From assembly GCA_011524525.1 (NCBI GenBank), contig WTKE01000093.1, forward strand, positions 43,910 through 78,904: a stretch of 34,995 bases of DNA. Direction: 5' to 3'. A program made the translations under genes and the position numbers. The stretch is from Bacillus sp. (in: firmicutes) (GTDB taxonomy: Bacteria > Bacillota > Bacilli > Bacillales > Cytobacillaceae). Under the pieces are notes generated by a model. The model ran no database searches, was not told where the DNA came from, and saw only the letters and a program-made list of their open reading frames with translations. Below, in pieces: positions 14,789 to 23,141 of this stretch (position 1 is the first letter of the stretch; every line of letters begins with the position of its first letter).

Positions 14789-14818
14789 TTGGACGATCGG
14801 TAAGAACCTTGATATAAT
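14789..14818 (+). promoter_or_regulatory. SigA promoter for the small membrane gene
   Basis: TTGGAC, an 18-base spacer and an extended TGATATAAT. Transcription would start near 14825, after the ATG at 14823, which supports the later start of the following gene. Confidence 0.7.
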
Positions 14819-14858
14819 AGGCATGAATGACTGCCTGTTTGCAGAAAGGAAGATCGTA

Positions 14859-15062
14859 ATGATCGAAGGGTTTTTTTTATCATTGTTTCTATATTTTCCT
14901 GAAGATAAGTCTGAATATATCCCAGCTGCTATTTCTTTTACCATCTTCTTAATTCTCTGTATATTCACGATGCGATTTATTGTGAAAATCTCACGAAAAG
15001 AAGAAGCGAAAGCAAAAGAACTAGAGAATCAAATAATGAGTGAGCAACAAAACAAAGGATAA
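14859..15062 (+). CDS. Small single-pass membrane protein, unknown function
   Basis: A 67-residue protein with hydrophobic stretches near residues 4-13 and 23-43, followed by a highly charged, probably helical C-terminus rich in Lys and Glu. The ATG at 14859 has AAAGGAAG seven bases upstream. An ATG 36 bases earlier lies at or before the predicted transcription start. It is followed by a strong terminator. No family was recognised. Confidence 0.65.
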   Translation: MIEGFFLSLFLYFPEDKSEYIPAAISFTIFLILCIFTMRFIVKISRKEEAKAKELENQIMSEQQNKG

Positions 15063-15098
15063 CGTACACTTTTTTTGAAAAGTGTACGTTTTTTTTTA
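15062..15098 (+). terminator. Terminator after the small membrane gene
   Basis: ACGTACACTTTT pairs with AAAAGTGTACGT, followed by nine T residues. Confidence 0.93.
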
Positions 15099-15111
15099 TG
15101 AATCTTGAGTA

Positions 15112-15195
15112 TTGTTGCAACTTTATTGTGATTTGTTGCAAGTCTTATTAAGTTTGTTGCAACTTCCGATTATTTTGTTGCAACTTTTTCCATTC
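15112..15195. repeat. Four TTGTTGCAA motifs at an exact 21-bp period
   Basis: TTGTTGCAA occurs at 15112, 15133, 15154 and 15175, always exactly 21 bases apart, two turns of B-DNA. The 12 bases between motifs are AT-rich and partly conserved (often starting CTT). The array lies between a terminator and the end of patB, a place with no gene. Confidence 0.9.
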
Positions 15196-15279
15196 GACAT
15201 ACATTTAGATAAATTTCGACAACCATGCAGCCTTACAACTGACAAAAAGACGGAAGAGCTCTACTCTTCCGCCACACTA

Positions 15280-16446
15280 TTAAGCAAAAGCTGCTTTCAG
15301 TCTCTTCATCCCTTCTTCCACATGTTCCTTTGAACACGCGACATTCATGCGGACAAAGCCTTCTCCGCCAGCTCCATATTTTGGTCCTGGCTCGAGTCCT
15401 ATTTTTCCTTTTTCAATTAGTGCTTTTTTTAAGTCATCATCTGAAAGTCCAAGCTCCCGACAATCCATCCAGATTAAGTACGTACCTTCCGGCTGCATCA
15501 TCTTTATTTGTGGAAGCTCTGCCTCTAGGAACTCCTGTACATAGCGAATATTTTCTGCCATATAGGCAAGAGCTTCGGTTAACCACGTTTCCCCGTGAAG
15601 ATAAGCGGACTCCATTCCAACGATTCCAAACGTATTTAAGGTGTGAAATCCTTGCTTCTGCTGTTCGGCTTGGAATAGCTCTCGAAGTTCCTGATTGCTC
15701 GTAATAACTGCTGAAGCCTGTAACCCTGCTAAATTAAAGGTTTTACTAGGAGCAATACAAGTGACAATAAAGTCAGCAAAGTCCTCTAAGCTCGCGATCG
15801 GGACATGCGAATTTCCCTCAAACACAAGATCGGAATGAATTTCATCTGATAAAATTAAGCAATTGTACTTTTTGCAAAGTTCACCGATTTGAAGGAGTTC
15901 TTCTTTGTTCCACACTCTTCCGCTCGGATTGTGAGGATTACATAATATAAATAGCTTGACGCCTTCTTGCAGCTTAGCTTCAAAATCCTCAAAGTCAATT
16001 TCATACCGGTTATTTACATTTTTTAATGAAGAGTTTACGACCACTCGATCATTTTTTTCAACCATGGAAAAGAAAGGAGTGTACACAGGAGATTGAAGCA
16101 TCACCTTGTCTCCAACAGAAGTAAATGCTCGAACGGCGGTACTGATCGTTGGGACGACTCCTGAACTGTATGTAATCCACGTTTGACGGATTTCCCAATT
16201 ATGTCTTGTTTTTACCCAAGCTTGAATCGCTTTTCCGACAGTCGGAGGAACAAAGGTATAGCCAAAAATTTCATGTTCTAATCGCTTTCGAATCGCATGT
16301 GTTACTTCAACAGGTGGTGAGAAGTCCATATCTGCCACCCACATCGGATGAAGATCACTGCTTCCGAATACATCATGGAGGAGCCCCCATTTAACTGATC
16401 CAGTATTATTCCGGTCAATCACTTTATCAAAATCATACGTAGTCAT
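15280..16446 (-). CDS. patB: PLP-dependent C-S lyase (PatB/MalY type)
   Basis: A 388-residue fold-type I PLP enzyme of the MalY/PatB cystathionine beta-lyase group. The Schiff-base lysine is Lys235 (in APSKTFNLAG), with Asp201 in SDEIHSD and the NPHNPSGR motif near 170-177. The N-terminal MWVADMDF motif (35-42) is typical of MalY/PatB. It cleaves cysteine-S-conjugates such as cystathionine, giving pyruvate, ammonia and a thiol. Length and position match B. subtilis PatB. GAGGTG precedes the ATG. Confidence 0.93.
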   Translation of the reverse strand: MTTYDFDKVIDRNNTGSVKWGLLHDVFGSSDLHPMWVADMDFSPPVEVTHAIRKRLEHEIFGYTFVPPTVGKAIQAWVKTRHNWEIRQTWITYSSGVVPTISTAVRAFTSVGDKVMLQSPVYTPFFSMVEKNDRVVVNSSLKNVNNRYEIDFEDFEAKLQEGVKLFILCNPHNPSGRVWNKEELLQIGELCKKYNCLILSDEIHSDLVFEGNSHVPIASLEDFADFIVTCIAPSKTFNLAGLQASAVITSNQELRELFQAEQQKQGFHTLNTFGIVGMESAYLHGETWLTEALAYMAENIRYVQEFLEAELPQIKMMQPEGTYLIWMDCRELGLSDDDLKKALIEKGKIGLEPGPKYGAGGEGFVRMNVACSKEHVEEGMKRLKAAFA

Positions 16447-16534
16447 AAAGCACCTCGCCCTTTTTCCATTTTATTTGATCTATGTAATATGATAAGATAT
16501 GTGAACGAAAAGATAAAATAAAAGGTGATTTTAC

Positions 16535-16795
16535 ATGGAAATGCTCGAAATGAATTTAAGTTTGTTACAGCGTCTAATGGAGTGGGATCCACTCGGATAT
16601 GGGGAAGACAGCTATGATCCAGAAATTGCAGATACGATTCAAGCGGTACATGTTATGTCATCTGCAAAAGAGCTAGCACGAAAAATCCAAAGCATATATG
16701 AGTTTTCTTTTGAAGAAATCATTCCTTTATCTGAATGTACAAGCATGGCCGAAGAATTGTTAGCCATTAAAAACGAGAGCTCTTGCTCGCTTTAA
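16535..16795 (+). CDS. yugE: YugE-like small protein
   Basis: An 86-residue protein, acidic and mostly helical, without membrane segments. It lies between patB and the YugF-like hydrolase exactly as yugE does in B. subtilis and is of the same size; its function is unknown there. The MEWDPLGYG segment (residues 16-24) suggests relation to the DUF1871 group of small Bacillus proteins, from memory only. An AAAAGGTG site precedes the ATG. Confidence 0.75.
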   Translation: MEMLEMNLSLLQRLMEWDPLGYGEDSYDPEIADTIQAVHVMSSAKELARKIQSIYEFSFEEIIPLSECTSMAEELLAIKNESSCSL

Positions 16796-16829
16796 AAAGC
16801 TTCAAGGAGGAGACTTCCCTTGAAGCTTT
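16796..16829. terminator. Bidirectional terminator between yugE and yugF
   Basis: AAAGCTTCAAGG and CCTTGAAGCTTT form a perfect 12-bp stem with a ten-base loop between convergent genes. Confidence 0.88.
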
Positions 16830-16831
16830 AT

Positions 16832-17656
16832 TTATACAAGAAACTCTTTAATATACTTGTGAACCATTTCAGGTCGTTCTTCAGGTACAAGATGTCCTGT
16901 CTCCTTTAATACAATGAGTTCGGAATTCTTTAAATCTTGCTTCAATCGTTTTCCAACTCTGAGTGGGACCACTCTATCATGCTCGCCCCAAATGAGGAGA
17001 CACGGGGTCTCTATTTTTTTTAGGTCGGATTCATCCAGCTCGTCCTCTCGATGCCGTATCATCCGAGTTAAGGCGGGGAAAATATCTCCTTTTAAAAATG
17101 GGACCAAATATCCGTTCAACATATCATCATCAATCATCGAATGGTCATGTACGACATTAACGAGATTTTTCTTTACCCCTGACTTAGCTAGATGTCTTTT
17201 CACATACAAGTGGAAAAAGGGAAGATAACTAGATAGAACAAGAGGAAGTTTCATTCGTTTTAAATAGCCGGAGCTACATAATAATACCGACCGTTTGACG
17301 AGATCAGGCCGTAATTGCGATATTTTTAACGCGATTTGTCCCCCCATCGAGTGGCCGATAATGGATACATTTTTTATATGAAGATGCTCCACAAAGGAAA
17401 TGATCGAATGTGCTATATTTTCATACGAGTAAATAAACTTCTTCGACTTCCCGCTTTTGCCGAAAGGCGGGAAATCAATGGCGATGACATTAAATTCCTC
17501 ACGAAGAAGAGGAATCAGTCTTCGGAAGCTAAAGGTTGATGAGAGAAAACCATGAATGAGCAATAGCGTGTCTGCTGATTGAGAAAGTTTGTAATGTTCA
17601 TAATATAGGTCGTTTCCGTTAATATTGAACGTACCGGTGATGCTCAAGTCATTCAT
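16832..17656 (-). CDS. yugF: Alpha/beta hydrolase (YugF type)
   Basis: A 274-residue alpha/beta hydrolase. The nucleophile elbow GHSMGG places Ser103 as the nucleophile; Asp227 (in WGEHDRVVP) and His255 (in ETGHLVPEE) complete the triad. The oxyanion-side motif LIHGFLSS lies at 33-40. The ATG at 17656 is chosen because AAAGGAG lies about 11 bases before it and the length then agrees with the 273-residue YugF; starting at 17725 would add 23 unrelated residues. The substrate is unknown; relatives include esterases and epoxide hydrolase-like enzymes. Confidence 0.87.
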   Translation of the reverse strand: MNDLSITGTFNINGNDLYYEHYKLSQSADTLLLIHGFLSSTFSFRRLIPLLREEFNVIAIDFPPFGKSGKSKKFIYSYENIAHSIISFVEHLHIKNVSIIGHSMGGQIALKISQLRPDLVKRSVLLCSSGYLKRMKLPLVLSSYLPFFHLYVKRHLAKSGVKKNLVNVVHDHSMIDDDMLNGYLVPFLKGDIFPALTRMIRHREDELDESDLKKIETPCLLIWGEHDRVVPLRVGKRLKQDLKNSELIVLKETGHLVPEERPEMVHKYIKEFLV

Positions 17657-17775
17657 ATTCGTATTCACTCCTTTAACGGCCTTTTGTTTTTTCATAGAAT
17701 ACCCATCAATGACAAAAACAATCATAAAAAAATGAGATGATAAATTTGAAAATTAAATTATTTTTTACGCATTTT

Positions 17776-17784
17776 TGTTATAAT
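17776..17784 (+). promoter_or_regulatory. Extended -10 promoter for alaR-alaT
   Basis: TGTTATAAT is an extended -10 located 42 bases before the alaR ATG, in a very AT-rich divergent region shared with yugF. No strong -35 is seen. Confidence 0.6.
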
Positions 17785-17825
17785 GTAACTATTTTAAGCG
17801 ATAAAGCAGAAAAGGATGTTAACAT

Positions 17826-18329
17826 ATGAAACTTTCGGAAAAAGAACTAGAAGTTGTAGAAATTCTTGAAAAAGATGCCCGAATTTCATCTGAGGATGTA
17901 GCTAAAATGATCGGCCTAAGCTTGCAAGAAACAGATGAGCTTATTAAGAAGCTTGAAAAGGAGAAGGTTCTTGTTCATTACACAACCATGGTGGATTGGT
18001 CTAAAATTGACGGTCATGAAGGCGTTACCGCTATGATCGATGTGAAGGTAACACCAAAGCGAGGAGTAGGCTTTGACGAAGTAGCTGAACGTATCTACCG
18101 ATTTAAAGAAGTCAAATCCGTTTATCTCATGTCAGGTGCCTATGATCTTAGTGTCATTATTGAAGGAAAATCGATGAATGAAGTAGCAAGATTTGTTTCT
18201 AATAAGCTATCTACTCTAGATTCTGTACTATCAACAACTACCCATTTTATTTTGAAAAAATATAAGCATGATGGAACGATTTTTGAACCAGTAGCAGACG
18301 ATGATAAGAGAATTGTGGTGTCACCGTAA
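17826..18329 (+). CDS. alaR: Lrp/AsnC-family regulator AlaR
   Basis: A 167-residue regulator with an N-terminal winged helix-turn-helix (about residues 5-55; DARISSEDVAKMIGLS is the recognition region) and a C-terminal RAM ligand-binding domain (about 65-150). In B. subtilis, AlaR (YugG) activates alaT for alanine synthesis. The stop overlaps the alaT start by one base (TAATG), so the pair is an operon with translational coupling. AAAGGATG lies before the ATG. Confidence 0.9.
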   Translation: MKLSEKELEVVEILEKDARISSEDVAKMIGLSLQETDELIKKLEKEKVLVHYTTMVDWSKIDGHEGVTAMIDVKVTPKRGVGFDEVAERIYRFKEVKSVYLMSGAYDLSVIIEGKSMNEVARFVSNKLSTLDSVLSTTTHFILKKYKHDGTIFEPVADDDKRIVVSP

Positions 18330-19492
18330 TGAAACAGACAAAATCTTATTTGGCAAAAACGGTAGAAGACCTTAAGCCATCTGGAATTCGTAAGTTTTTT
18401 GATCTTGCAGCAGGAATGGAAGGAGTTATTTCCTTAGGGGTAGGTGAGCCTGACTTTGTAACCTCTTGGTCAGCTAGAGAAGCCGCAATTCTGTCCCTTG
18501 AACAAGGTTATACTTCTTATACAGCCAATGCTGGATTATTAGAGCTTCGTAACGAAGTGTCCTCTTATATGAAAAAGCAATTTCATGTGGATTATAATCC
18601 GAAAAGCGAAATCATAATCACCGTTGGAGCGAGTCAAGCATTAGACATTGCCTTACGTGCGATTCTTGATCCAGGTGATGAGGTGATTGTCATTGAACCG
18701 AGCTTCGTCTCTTATGCACCTCTAGTTTCGTTAGCAGGTGGAAAGCCCGTTGCGGTTCAAGCAACAGAAGAGTATGATTTTAAAATTCAAACGCACCAGT
18801 TAGAAAAGGCAATTACCGACCGAACGAAGGCAATCATGCTTTGTTCTCCAAATAATCCAACAGGAACGATGCTTAATGAAAAGGAATTAACAGAGCTTGC
18901 GGCATTCATTGAAAAGCATGACCTTCTCGTGTTATCTGATGAAATTTATGCAGAGCTTGCCTATGATGAAGCATATGTAAGTTTTGCAGCAATTGAAGGC
19001 ATGAGACATAGAACTCTTCTTATTAACGGTTTCTCGAAAGGCTTTGCGATGACAGGTTGGCGACTTGGTTTTGTATGTGCGAACGAAGAACTGACGGCAG
19101 CGATGTTAAAAATACATCAGTATGCCATGATGTGTGCTCCAACGATGGCGCAGTACGCGGCACTTGAAGCATTAAAAGGCGGAAGAGAAGATGTAGAGGA
19201 TATGAAAAAAAGCTATCGTCGAAGAAGAAACTATTTTGTTCAGTCACTAAATGATATCGGGCTTTCCTGCCATATCCCTGGTGGTGCGTTCTATGCATTC
19301 CCATCCATTGTAAGTACAGGTCTGTCATCAGAGCAATTTGCTGAACAATTATTGATTGAAGAAAAAGTAGCAGTTGTTCCAGGTAATGTGTTTGGAAGTA
19401 GCGGGGAAGGGCATATTCGCTGCTCATACGCGTCATCCATGGAACATTTACAAGAAGCCGTGAAACGAATGAAACGGTTTGTTGAAAAGTAA
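18329..19492 (+). CDS. alaT: Alanine transaminase AlaT (class I/II aminotransferase)
   Basis: A 387-residue PLP aminotransferase. Lys237 in NGFSKGFAMTGWR is the Schiff-base lysine, Asp204 in SDEIYAEL binds the pyridine nitrogen, and SPNNPTG lies near 173-179. It transfers amino groups between alanine and 2-oxoglutarate or related keto acids. Its place directly behind alaR matches B. subtilis yugH/alaT, which is needed for alanine synthesis. Related aspartate or aromatic aminotransferases (PatA-like) are the main alternative; the operon context decides for AlaT. Confidence 0.9.
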   Translation: MKQTKSYLAKTVEDLKPSGIRKFFDLAAGMEGVISLGVGEPDFVTSWSAREAAILSLEQGYTSYTANAGLLELRNEVSSYMKKQFHVDYNPKSEIIITVGASQALDIALRAILDPGDEVIVIEPSFVSYAPLVSLAGGKPVAVQATEEYDFKIQTHQLEKAITDRTKAIMLCSPNNPTGTMLNEKELTELAAFIEKHDLLVLSDEIYAELAYDEAYVSFAAIEGMRHRTLLINGFSKGFAMTGWRLGFVCANEELTAAMLKIHQYAMMCAPTMAQYAALEALKGGREDVEDMKKSYRRRRNYFVQSLNDIGLSCHIPGGAFYAFPSIVSTGLSSEQFAEQLLIEEKVAVVPGNVFGSSGEGHIRCSYASSMEHLQEAVKRMKRFVEK

Positions 19493-19547
19493 AACCCAAT
19501 AAATTTTCGCACTTATCTGTTTGGGGATCTGGTTAAGCACCTGAGCG

Positions 19548-19743
19548 GATAAATAGGCGGAAAAATTTCGCTTAATTAGCAAATTCGATAAAAAATAGCC
19601 AAAATAGACGGAGAAATTCCGCCTATTGACTCGATAAACGTGAAAATGGGGAGATTTTGCTATCCATAAGCGGAAAATCTTCCCTTATTTACTCCGAAAT
19701 CGTCTCCAATCTGCATTTAACCGGAAAAACTCCGCTTATTATA
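19548..19743. repeat. Dispersed intergenic element, copy B
   Basis: This is the second, diverged copy of the element seen at 9408-9598. The best conserved core runs from AAAATAGCC at 19592 through AATAGACGGA, TTCCGCCTATT, ACTCGA and AAACGT, in the same order as copy A. Further CGGAAAA...TCCGCTTATT units follow. As with copy A, it lies between convergent genes, here alaT and degV. The whole 346-base gap 19493-19838 holds only this element and a terminator. Confidence 0.85.
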
Positions 19744-19789
19744 CTTTTGCTGGTTACTCGATTAAGGGTAAAACAACTTATATTAATAA

Positions 19790-19818
19790 AGAAACTCGCC
19801 AGTTTGGGCGAGTTTTAC
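19790..19818. terminator. Bidirectional terminator between alaT and degV
   Basis: AAACTCGCC and GGCGAGTTT pair around six bases, with A- and T-rich flanks, 20 bases after the degV stop. Confidence 0.85.
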
Positions 19819-19838
19819 TTTTTTATATACCAATTTAG

Positions 19839-20696
19839 CTAATCCTTGATAATGTAGGACAAAGCAATGGTTCCTACACCTGTATGAACACCAGCAACAG
19901 GAATTAAGGGGAGTACTTCAATCTTTAATGATTCGTACTCAGCCATAATTTTTGCAAGTATTCCTTCAACAATCTCCTTTTCACCTGCGTGCATAATTCC
20001 GATTCGATCGTAGATTCCTTGCTTGTACGCTTCATGTAAACGGTCAATTAATGCCTGCTCGGCCTTTCTCATCGTGCGGATTTTTTCTACGATATTGACT
20101 TTCCCTTCCTTAAATGCAAGTATTGGCTTTATTTGTAGAAGATTTCCTAAAATAGAGCCGAAATTGGAGACTCGTCCACTTTTTCTCAATTGATCTAAGT
20201 TCGCAGGAATTAAGATCAAGCGACATTTTTCTCTTAAGGAAAGAAGTTCCTTCACTATTTCAGAGGGCTTTCGTCCCTCATTATACAAGGTGATTCCTTC
20301 TTCTACTATAAACTTTAATGGGAAAGAACCAATCCACGAATCAACTGGGTGTACAGGGAAACCTACGATCTCAGCTGCCTGTGTGGATGTCGAGTACGTT
20401 CCTGAAAGTTCACTAGAAACATGGATGATGATCGCTTCATCGTAGCTTTCTTTTAATTGGGTGTAAAGGTCAATAAAGTCCCCAAGTGCAGGCTGTGAGC
20501 TAGTTGGCGGAATGTCAGAGTTACTCATCATCTCATAAAATTCCTCAGTGTTTATGTCTACACCCTCTTTAAAGGTTGCGTTTCCAAACGTAAACGAAAG
20601 AGGGACCACATATATGTGATTGTCTTGTAACCAAGCTTGATCTTTTTCTGAGAAGCTAGCTGTCGAATCGGTTACCCAAGCAATTTTCTTTGCCAT
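19839..20696 (-). CDS. DegV family fatty-acid-binding protein
   Basis: A 285-residue DegV/FakB-type protein. The N-terminal WVTDSTASF (residues 7-15), PPTSQPALGDF near 61-71 and HVSSELSGTYST near 92-103 are the family motifs. These proteins bind a fatty acid and can present it to the kinase FakA. The C-terminal domain (about 165-285) has the GVHTGVGT motif that closes over the lipid head group. The ATG at 20696 follows GGAGGA by five bases; the in-frame TTG upstream lies inside that site. Which fatty acid it binds cannot be read from the sequence. Confidence 0.9.
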   Translation of the reverse strand: MAKKIAWVTDSTASFSEKDQAWLQDNHIYVVPLSFTFGNATFKEGVDINTEEFYEMMSNSDIPPTSSQPALGDFIDLYTQLKESYDEAIIIHVSSELSGTYSTSTQAAEIVGFPVHPVDSWIGSFPLKFIVEEGITLYNEGRKPSEIVKELLSLREKCRLILIPANLDQLRKSGRVSNFGSILGNLLQIKPILAFKEGKVNIVEKIRTMRKAEQALIDRLHEAYKQGIYDRIGIMHAGEKEIVEGILAKIMAEYESLKIEVLPLIPVAGVHTGVGTIALSYIIKD

Positions 20697-20766
20697 AATA
20701 TCCTCCAAAAGATGTTATATAAGCACTATGATAATAAAAATAATCTCCAAAATAAAACAAACGAAT

Positions 20767-20788
20767 AGCGAGGAATAACTCCCTCGCT
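20767..20788 (-). terminator. Hairpin after the XRE regulator gene
   Basis: AGCGAGG and CCTCGCT form a 7-bp stem with an eight-base loop just after the regulator gene. The T-run on the minus strand is interrupted, so it would be a weak terminator. Confidence 0.6.
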
Positions 20789-20798
20789 TTACTCACCA

Positions 20799-21008
20799 TT
20801 ATATATGACTTTCTTCTTGCATCAATTCAGAGACTGGAATATCAAGTACAGTAGATATTTTTAAAATGGTTTGTGTGTCAGGAGTTTGTAAGCCTGACTC
20901 ATATTTGTCAATCGTAGCAGTGCCCACACGGATTTTAATAGCAAGCTCCTGCTGTGACATTTCTAGTTCTTCCCGAAAGCGTTTAATGTTTTGCCCAATT
21001 GCAGTCAT
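20799..21008 (-). CDS. Small XRE-family HTH regulator
   Basis: A 69-residue protein that is almost only a Cro/C1-type helix-turn-helix (about residues 5-60, with MSQQELAIKIRVGTATIDKYE as recognition region). There is no ligand or dimerisation extension. It lies 95 bases downstream of the NSS transporter on the same strand, with an inverted repeat in the gap. It may regulate itself or the transporter. It is not part of the B. subtilis order at this place. Confidence 0.85.
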   Translation of the reverse strand: MTAIGQNIKRFREELEMSQQELAIKIRVGTATIDKYESGLQTPDTQTILKISTVLDIPVSELMQEESHI

Positions 21009-21054
21009 GGCTCATCTTCCTTTCGAAAAAGATTATATTCTTTATTTATTTTAT

Positions 21055-21088
21055 CACGATTAGGATAGGGGAATTTATCCCAATCGTG
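21055..21088. promoter_or_regulatory. Imperfect 13-bp inverted repeat between transporter and XRE gene
   Basis: On the minus strand CACGATTGGGATA faces TATCCTAATCGTG across eight bases with a single mismatch. No T-run follows on the minus strand, so an operator for the adjacent XRE regulator is as likely as a terminator for the transporter. Confidence 0.55.
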
Positions 21089-21103
21089 AACGTTTCGTTA
21101 CAG

Positions 21104-22450
21104 TTACAAAAGACCAATTGAACGTAAAAATACAAAGATAATCGCAATAGGAACAATAAATCGAATCGTAAAATACCAGATCGTAAATAGTTTGTTCATA
21201 TTCCCAAACGTTCCTAATGCTAACTCACTTTTCAATAGCTTGTATGGAAGTCGGTGTCCAACAAAAATAGAGATTAAAAAGGCTCCTAACGGCATCCCAA
21301 TATTACTTGCGATAAAATCAGCAAAATCAAAAATCGTTTTCCCGAAGATAAGAACATCCGACCAAACTCCGAAAGATAATGCGCTAGGAATTCCAAAGAT
21401 AAAAATAACAAGTCCAGTTTTCCAAGCCCATTGTTTGCGCAGTTCTGTTTTCTCTTTGACAATTGCCGCTACAACAATTTCTAAAATGGAAAAAGCTGAG
21501 GTTAATGTTGCAAACAAAAGTAACACAAGGAAAATGGTTAAAAAGAATGCACCAAATGCCATTTCGTTAAACACGGCAGGGAGGACGACAAATACCAAAC
21601 CAGGTCCTGCTCCTGGTTCGAATCCGAGTGCGAATACCGCTGGAAAGATAACGATCCCAGCAAGTAGAGAAATAAAAATATTTAGACCCACAACCGAAAA
21701 TGCAGATTTGGTAATGTTTTCTTTTTTAGAAAGATAAGATGCATACGTAACCATGACGGAAATACCGACGCTTAATGCAAAAAAAGATTGTCCAAGCGCT
21801 AGCAAAATGGTGTCAGGGGTTAGACTGCTCCAATTGGGCTTGAGAAGAAACTCGACTCCTTTTGAGGCTCCATCCAAAGTTAAGGAACGTATGGCTAGTA
21901 TGATAAACAGAACAAATAAGGCTGGCATCATGTACTTACTAGCCTTCTCAATTCCTTGCTGAACGCCACCTTGAATCACAAAAACCGTTAATATCAAAAA
22001 GATTGCTTGTGCAAGGATCGCTTCAATAGGATTACTAATAATCGTACCAAACAGAGTTCCGTAATGTTCCTGAGAAAGTCCTGTTAAACTCCCCGTAACG
22101 CTACGAAGTAAATAAGATAAAATCCATCCGCCTACCACGCTATAAAAAGATAAGATAAGTCCGGAAATAATAACTCCTAAATACCCTATAACCTTCCAGC
22201 TTGAGTTTGGAGCAAGAATTTTATAGGCGGTGATTGCATCCTTTTGTGTATTTCTACCAATAATAAATTCAGCAATAAGGATCGGTGCACCGATGAATAT
22301 AGTTAACAATAAAAAAAGAAGGAAAAAAAGTCCTCCACCATTTGTTCCAGCCATGTATGGGAATTTCCAAATGGCGCCTAGACCGATTGCAGAGCCTGCT
22401 GCTGCAAGAATAAAGCCAATCTTTGATGTCCATTGCTCATGTGTTTTCAT
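21104..22450 (-). CDS. NSS-family Na+-dependent amino acid/solute symporter
   Basis: A 448-residue transporter of the neurotransmitter:sodium symporter family (LeuT fold), with about 11-12 helices. The TM1 motif AAAGSAIGLGAIWKFPY (residues 16-32) carries the unwound Na+ and substrate site. GQSFFALSVG near 218-227 is the TM6 signature. B. subtilis YocR and YhdH are relatives of similar length. It would import a small amine or amino acid with Na+, fitting an organism that maintains a sodium gradient through Mrp. The substrate cannot be told from the sequence. Confidence 0.9.
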   Translation of the reverse strand: MKTHEQWTSKIGFILAAAGSAIGLGAIWKFPYMAGTNGGGLFFLLFLLLTIFIGAPILIAEFIIGRNTQKDAITAYKILAPNSSWKVIGYLGVIISGLILSFYSVVGGWILSYLLRSVTGSLTGLSQEHYGTLFGTIISNPIEAILAQAIFLILTVFVIQGGVQQGIEKASKYMMPALFVLFIILAIRSLTLDGASKGVEFLLKPNWSSLTPDTILLALGQSFFALSVGISVMVTYASYLSKKENITKSAFSVVGLNIFISLLAGIVIFPAVFALGFEPGAGPGLVFVVLPAVFNEMAFGAFFLTIFLVLLLFATLTSAFSILEIVVAAIVKEKTELRKQWAWKTGLVIFIFGIPSALSFGVWSDVLIFGKTIFDFADFIASNIGMPLGAFLISIFVGHRLPYKLLKSELALGTFGNMNKLFTIWYFTIRFIVPIAIIFVFLRSIGLL

Positions 22451-22525
22451 TACCGTTTTTACACCTACTTTAAAAGATATTTTCCCATAATACTATATTT
22501 TCGGACTATTGTGTAGTAAATTTTT

Positions 22526-22554
22526 TTGAATAAGATGTGACATTGTGATATAAT
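22526..22554 (+). promoter_or_regulatory. SigA promoter for yugI
   Basis: TTGAAT, a 17-base spacer and TATAAT with an extended TGA. No SigB pattern (GTTTAA/GGGTAT) was seen here, although the B. subtilis homologue is called a general stress protein. Confidence 0.8.
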
Positions 22555-22604
22555 CTTATATTGCGTATAAAAAGGATAAATAAACTATATTTAGGAGTGT
22601 TTCT

Positions 22605-23003
22605 ATGTCAGAGAAAATTGAAGTTGGAAGTGTTGTTACAGGTAAAGTTACGGGAATTCAAGCATACGGTGCGTTCGTTGCACTTGATGAAAATACTCAA
22701 GGGTTAGTTCATATTTCAGAAATTACTCACGGATTCGTTAAAGATATTAACGAGCACCTTAAAGTAGGAGATGAAGTTCAAGTAAAGGTTCTTTCTATCG
22801 ATGAAAATGCTGGGAAAATTGGTCTTTCTATCCGCGCAACGGTAGAAGCTCCTGAAGCGCCTGTAGCTGCACCAAAGGCTGCGCCGAAGAAGCCAAGAAA
22901 GCGTACAGCTGCAGCTGCTATCAAACAAGATACAGAAGCACCACAAGGCTTCAACACGCTAAAAGATAAGTTACAAGAGTGGATTGAGCAATCACAAAGA
23001 TAA
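22605..23003 (+). CDS. yugI: S1-domain RNA-binding protein (YugI, general stress protein 13)
   Basis: A 132-residue protein. An S1 OB-fold domain covers about residues 4-76 (GSVVTGKVTGIQAYGAFVAL and GLVHISEI are the typical strands). A linker rich in Ala, Pro and Lys follows (about 80-112, containing PKKPRKR) and then a short helical tail. In B. subtilis YugI (GSP13) is a ribosome-associated stress protein. AGGAGTG precedes the ATG. It is monocistronic, with its own promoter and terminator. Confidence 0.92.
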   Translation: MSEKIEVGSVVTGKVTGIQAYGAFVALDENTQGLVHISEITHGFVKDINEHLKVGDEVQVKVLSIDENAGKIGLSIRATVEAPEAPVAAPKAAPKKPRKRTAAAAIKQDTEAPQGFNTLKDKLQEWIEQSQR

Positions 23004-23017
23004 TAATTAATCAAAGT

Positions 23018-23043
23018 GTGGGAGAATTTCTCCCACTTTTTTT
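23018..23043 (+). terminator. Terminator after yugI
   Basis: GTGGGAGA and TCTCCCAC form a perfect 8-bp stem with a three-base loop and a run of seven Ts. Confidence 0.9.
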
Positions 23044-23141
23044 ATGTTTTTTTATCAAATAGAACATAAGTTATTTTTTTAAGATACACTATGAGAAGGT
23101 AGTTTTTTCACCACAAATAAATGAGATCGGAGGTAAATAGT

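Noticed and set aside
15112-15333. A 73-residue Leu-rich open frame through the TTGTTGCAA repeats
   Set aside because: The start is a TTG in the repeat, there is no ribosome binding site, the heptad pattern is only the 21-bp repeat translated, and the frame runs into the 3' end of patB on the other strand.
19023-19499. A 158-codon minus-strand open frame over alaT
   Set aside because: It is antisense to conserved aminotransferase sequence, including the PLP lysine region, and has no ribosome binding site.
21192-21737. A 181-codon plus-strand open frame
   Set aside because: It lies wholly antisense to the well-supported NSS transporter gene, has Lys/Pro/Asn-rich composition typical of shadow frames, and no ribosome binding site.
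22500-22604. SigB promoter before yugI
   Set aside because: The B. subtilis homologue is a general stress protein, but only a good SigA promoter is visible; no GTTTAA and GGGTAT pair was found.
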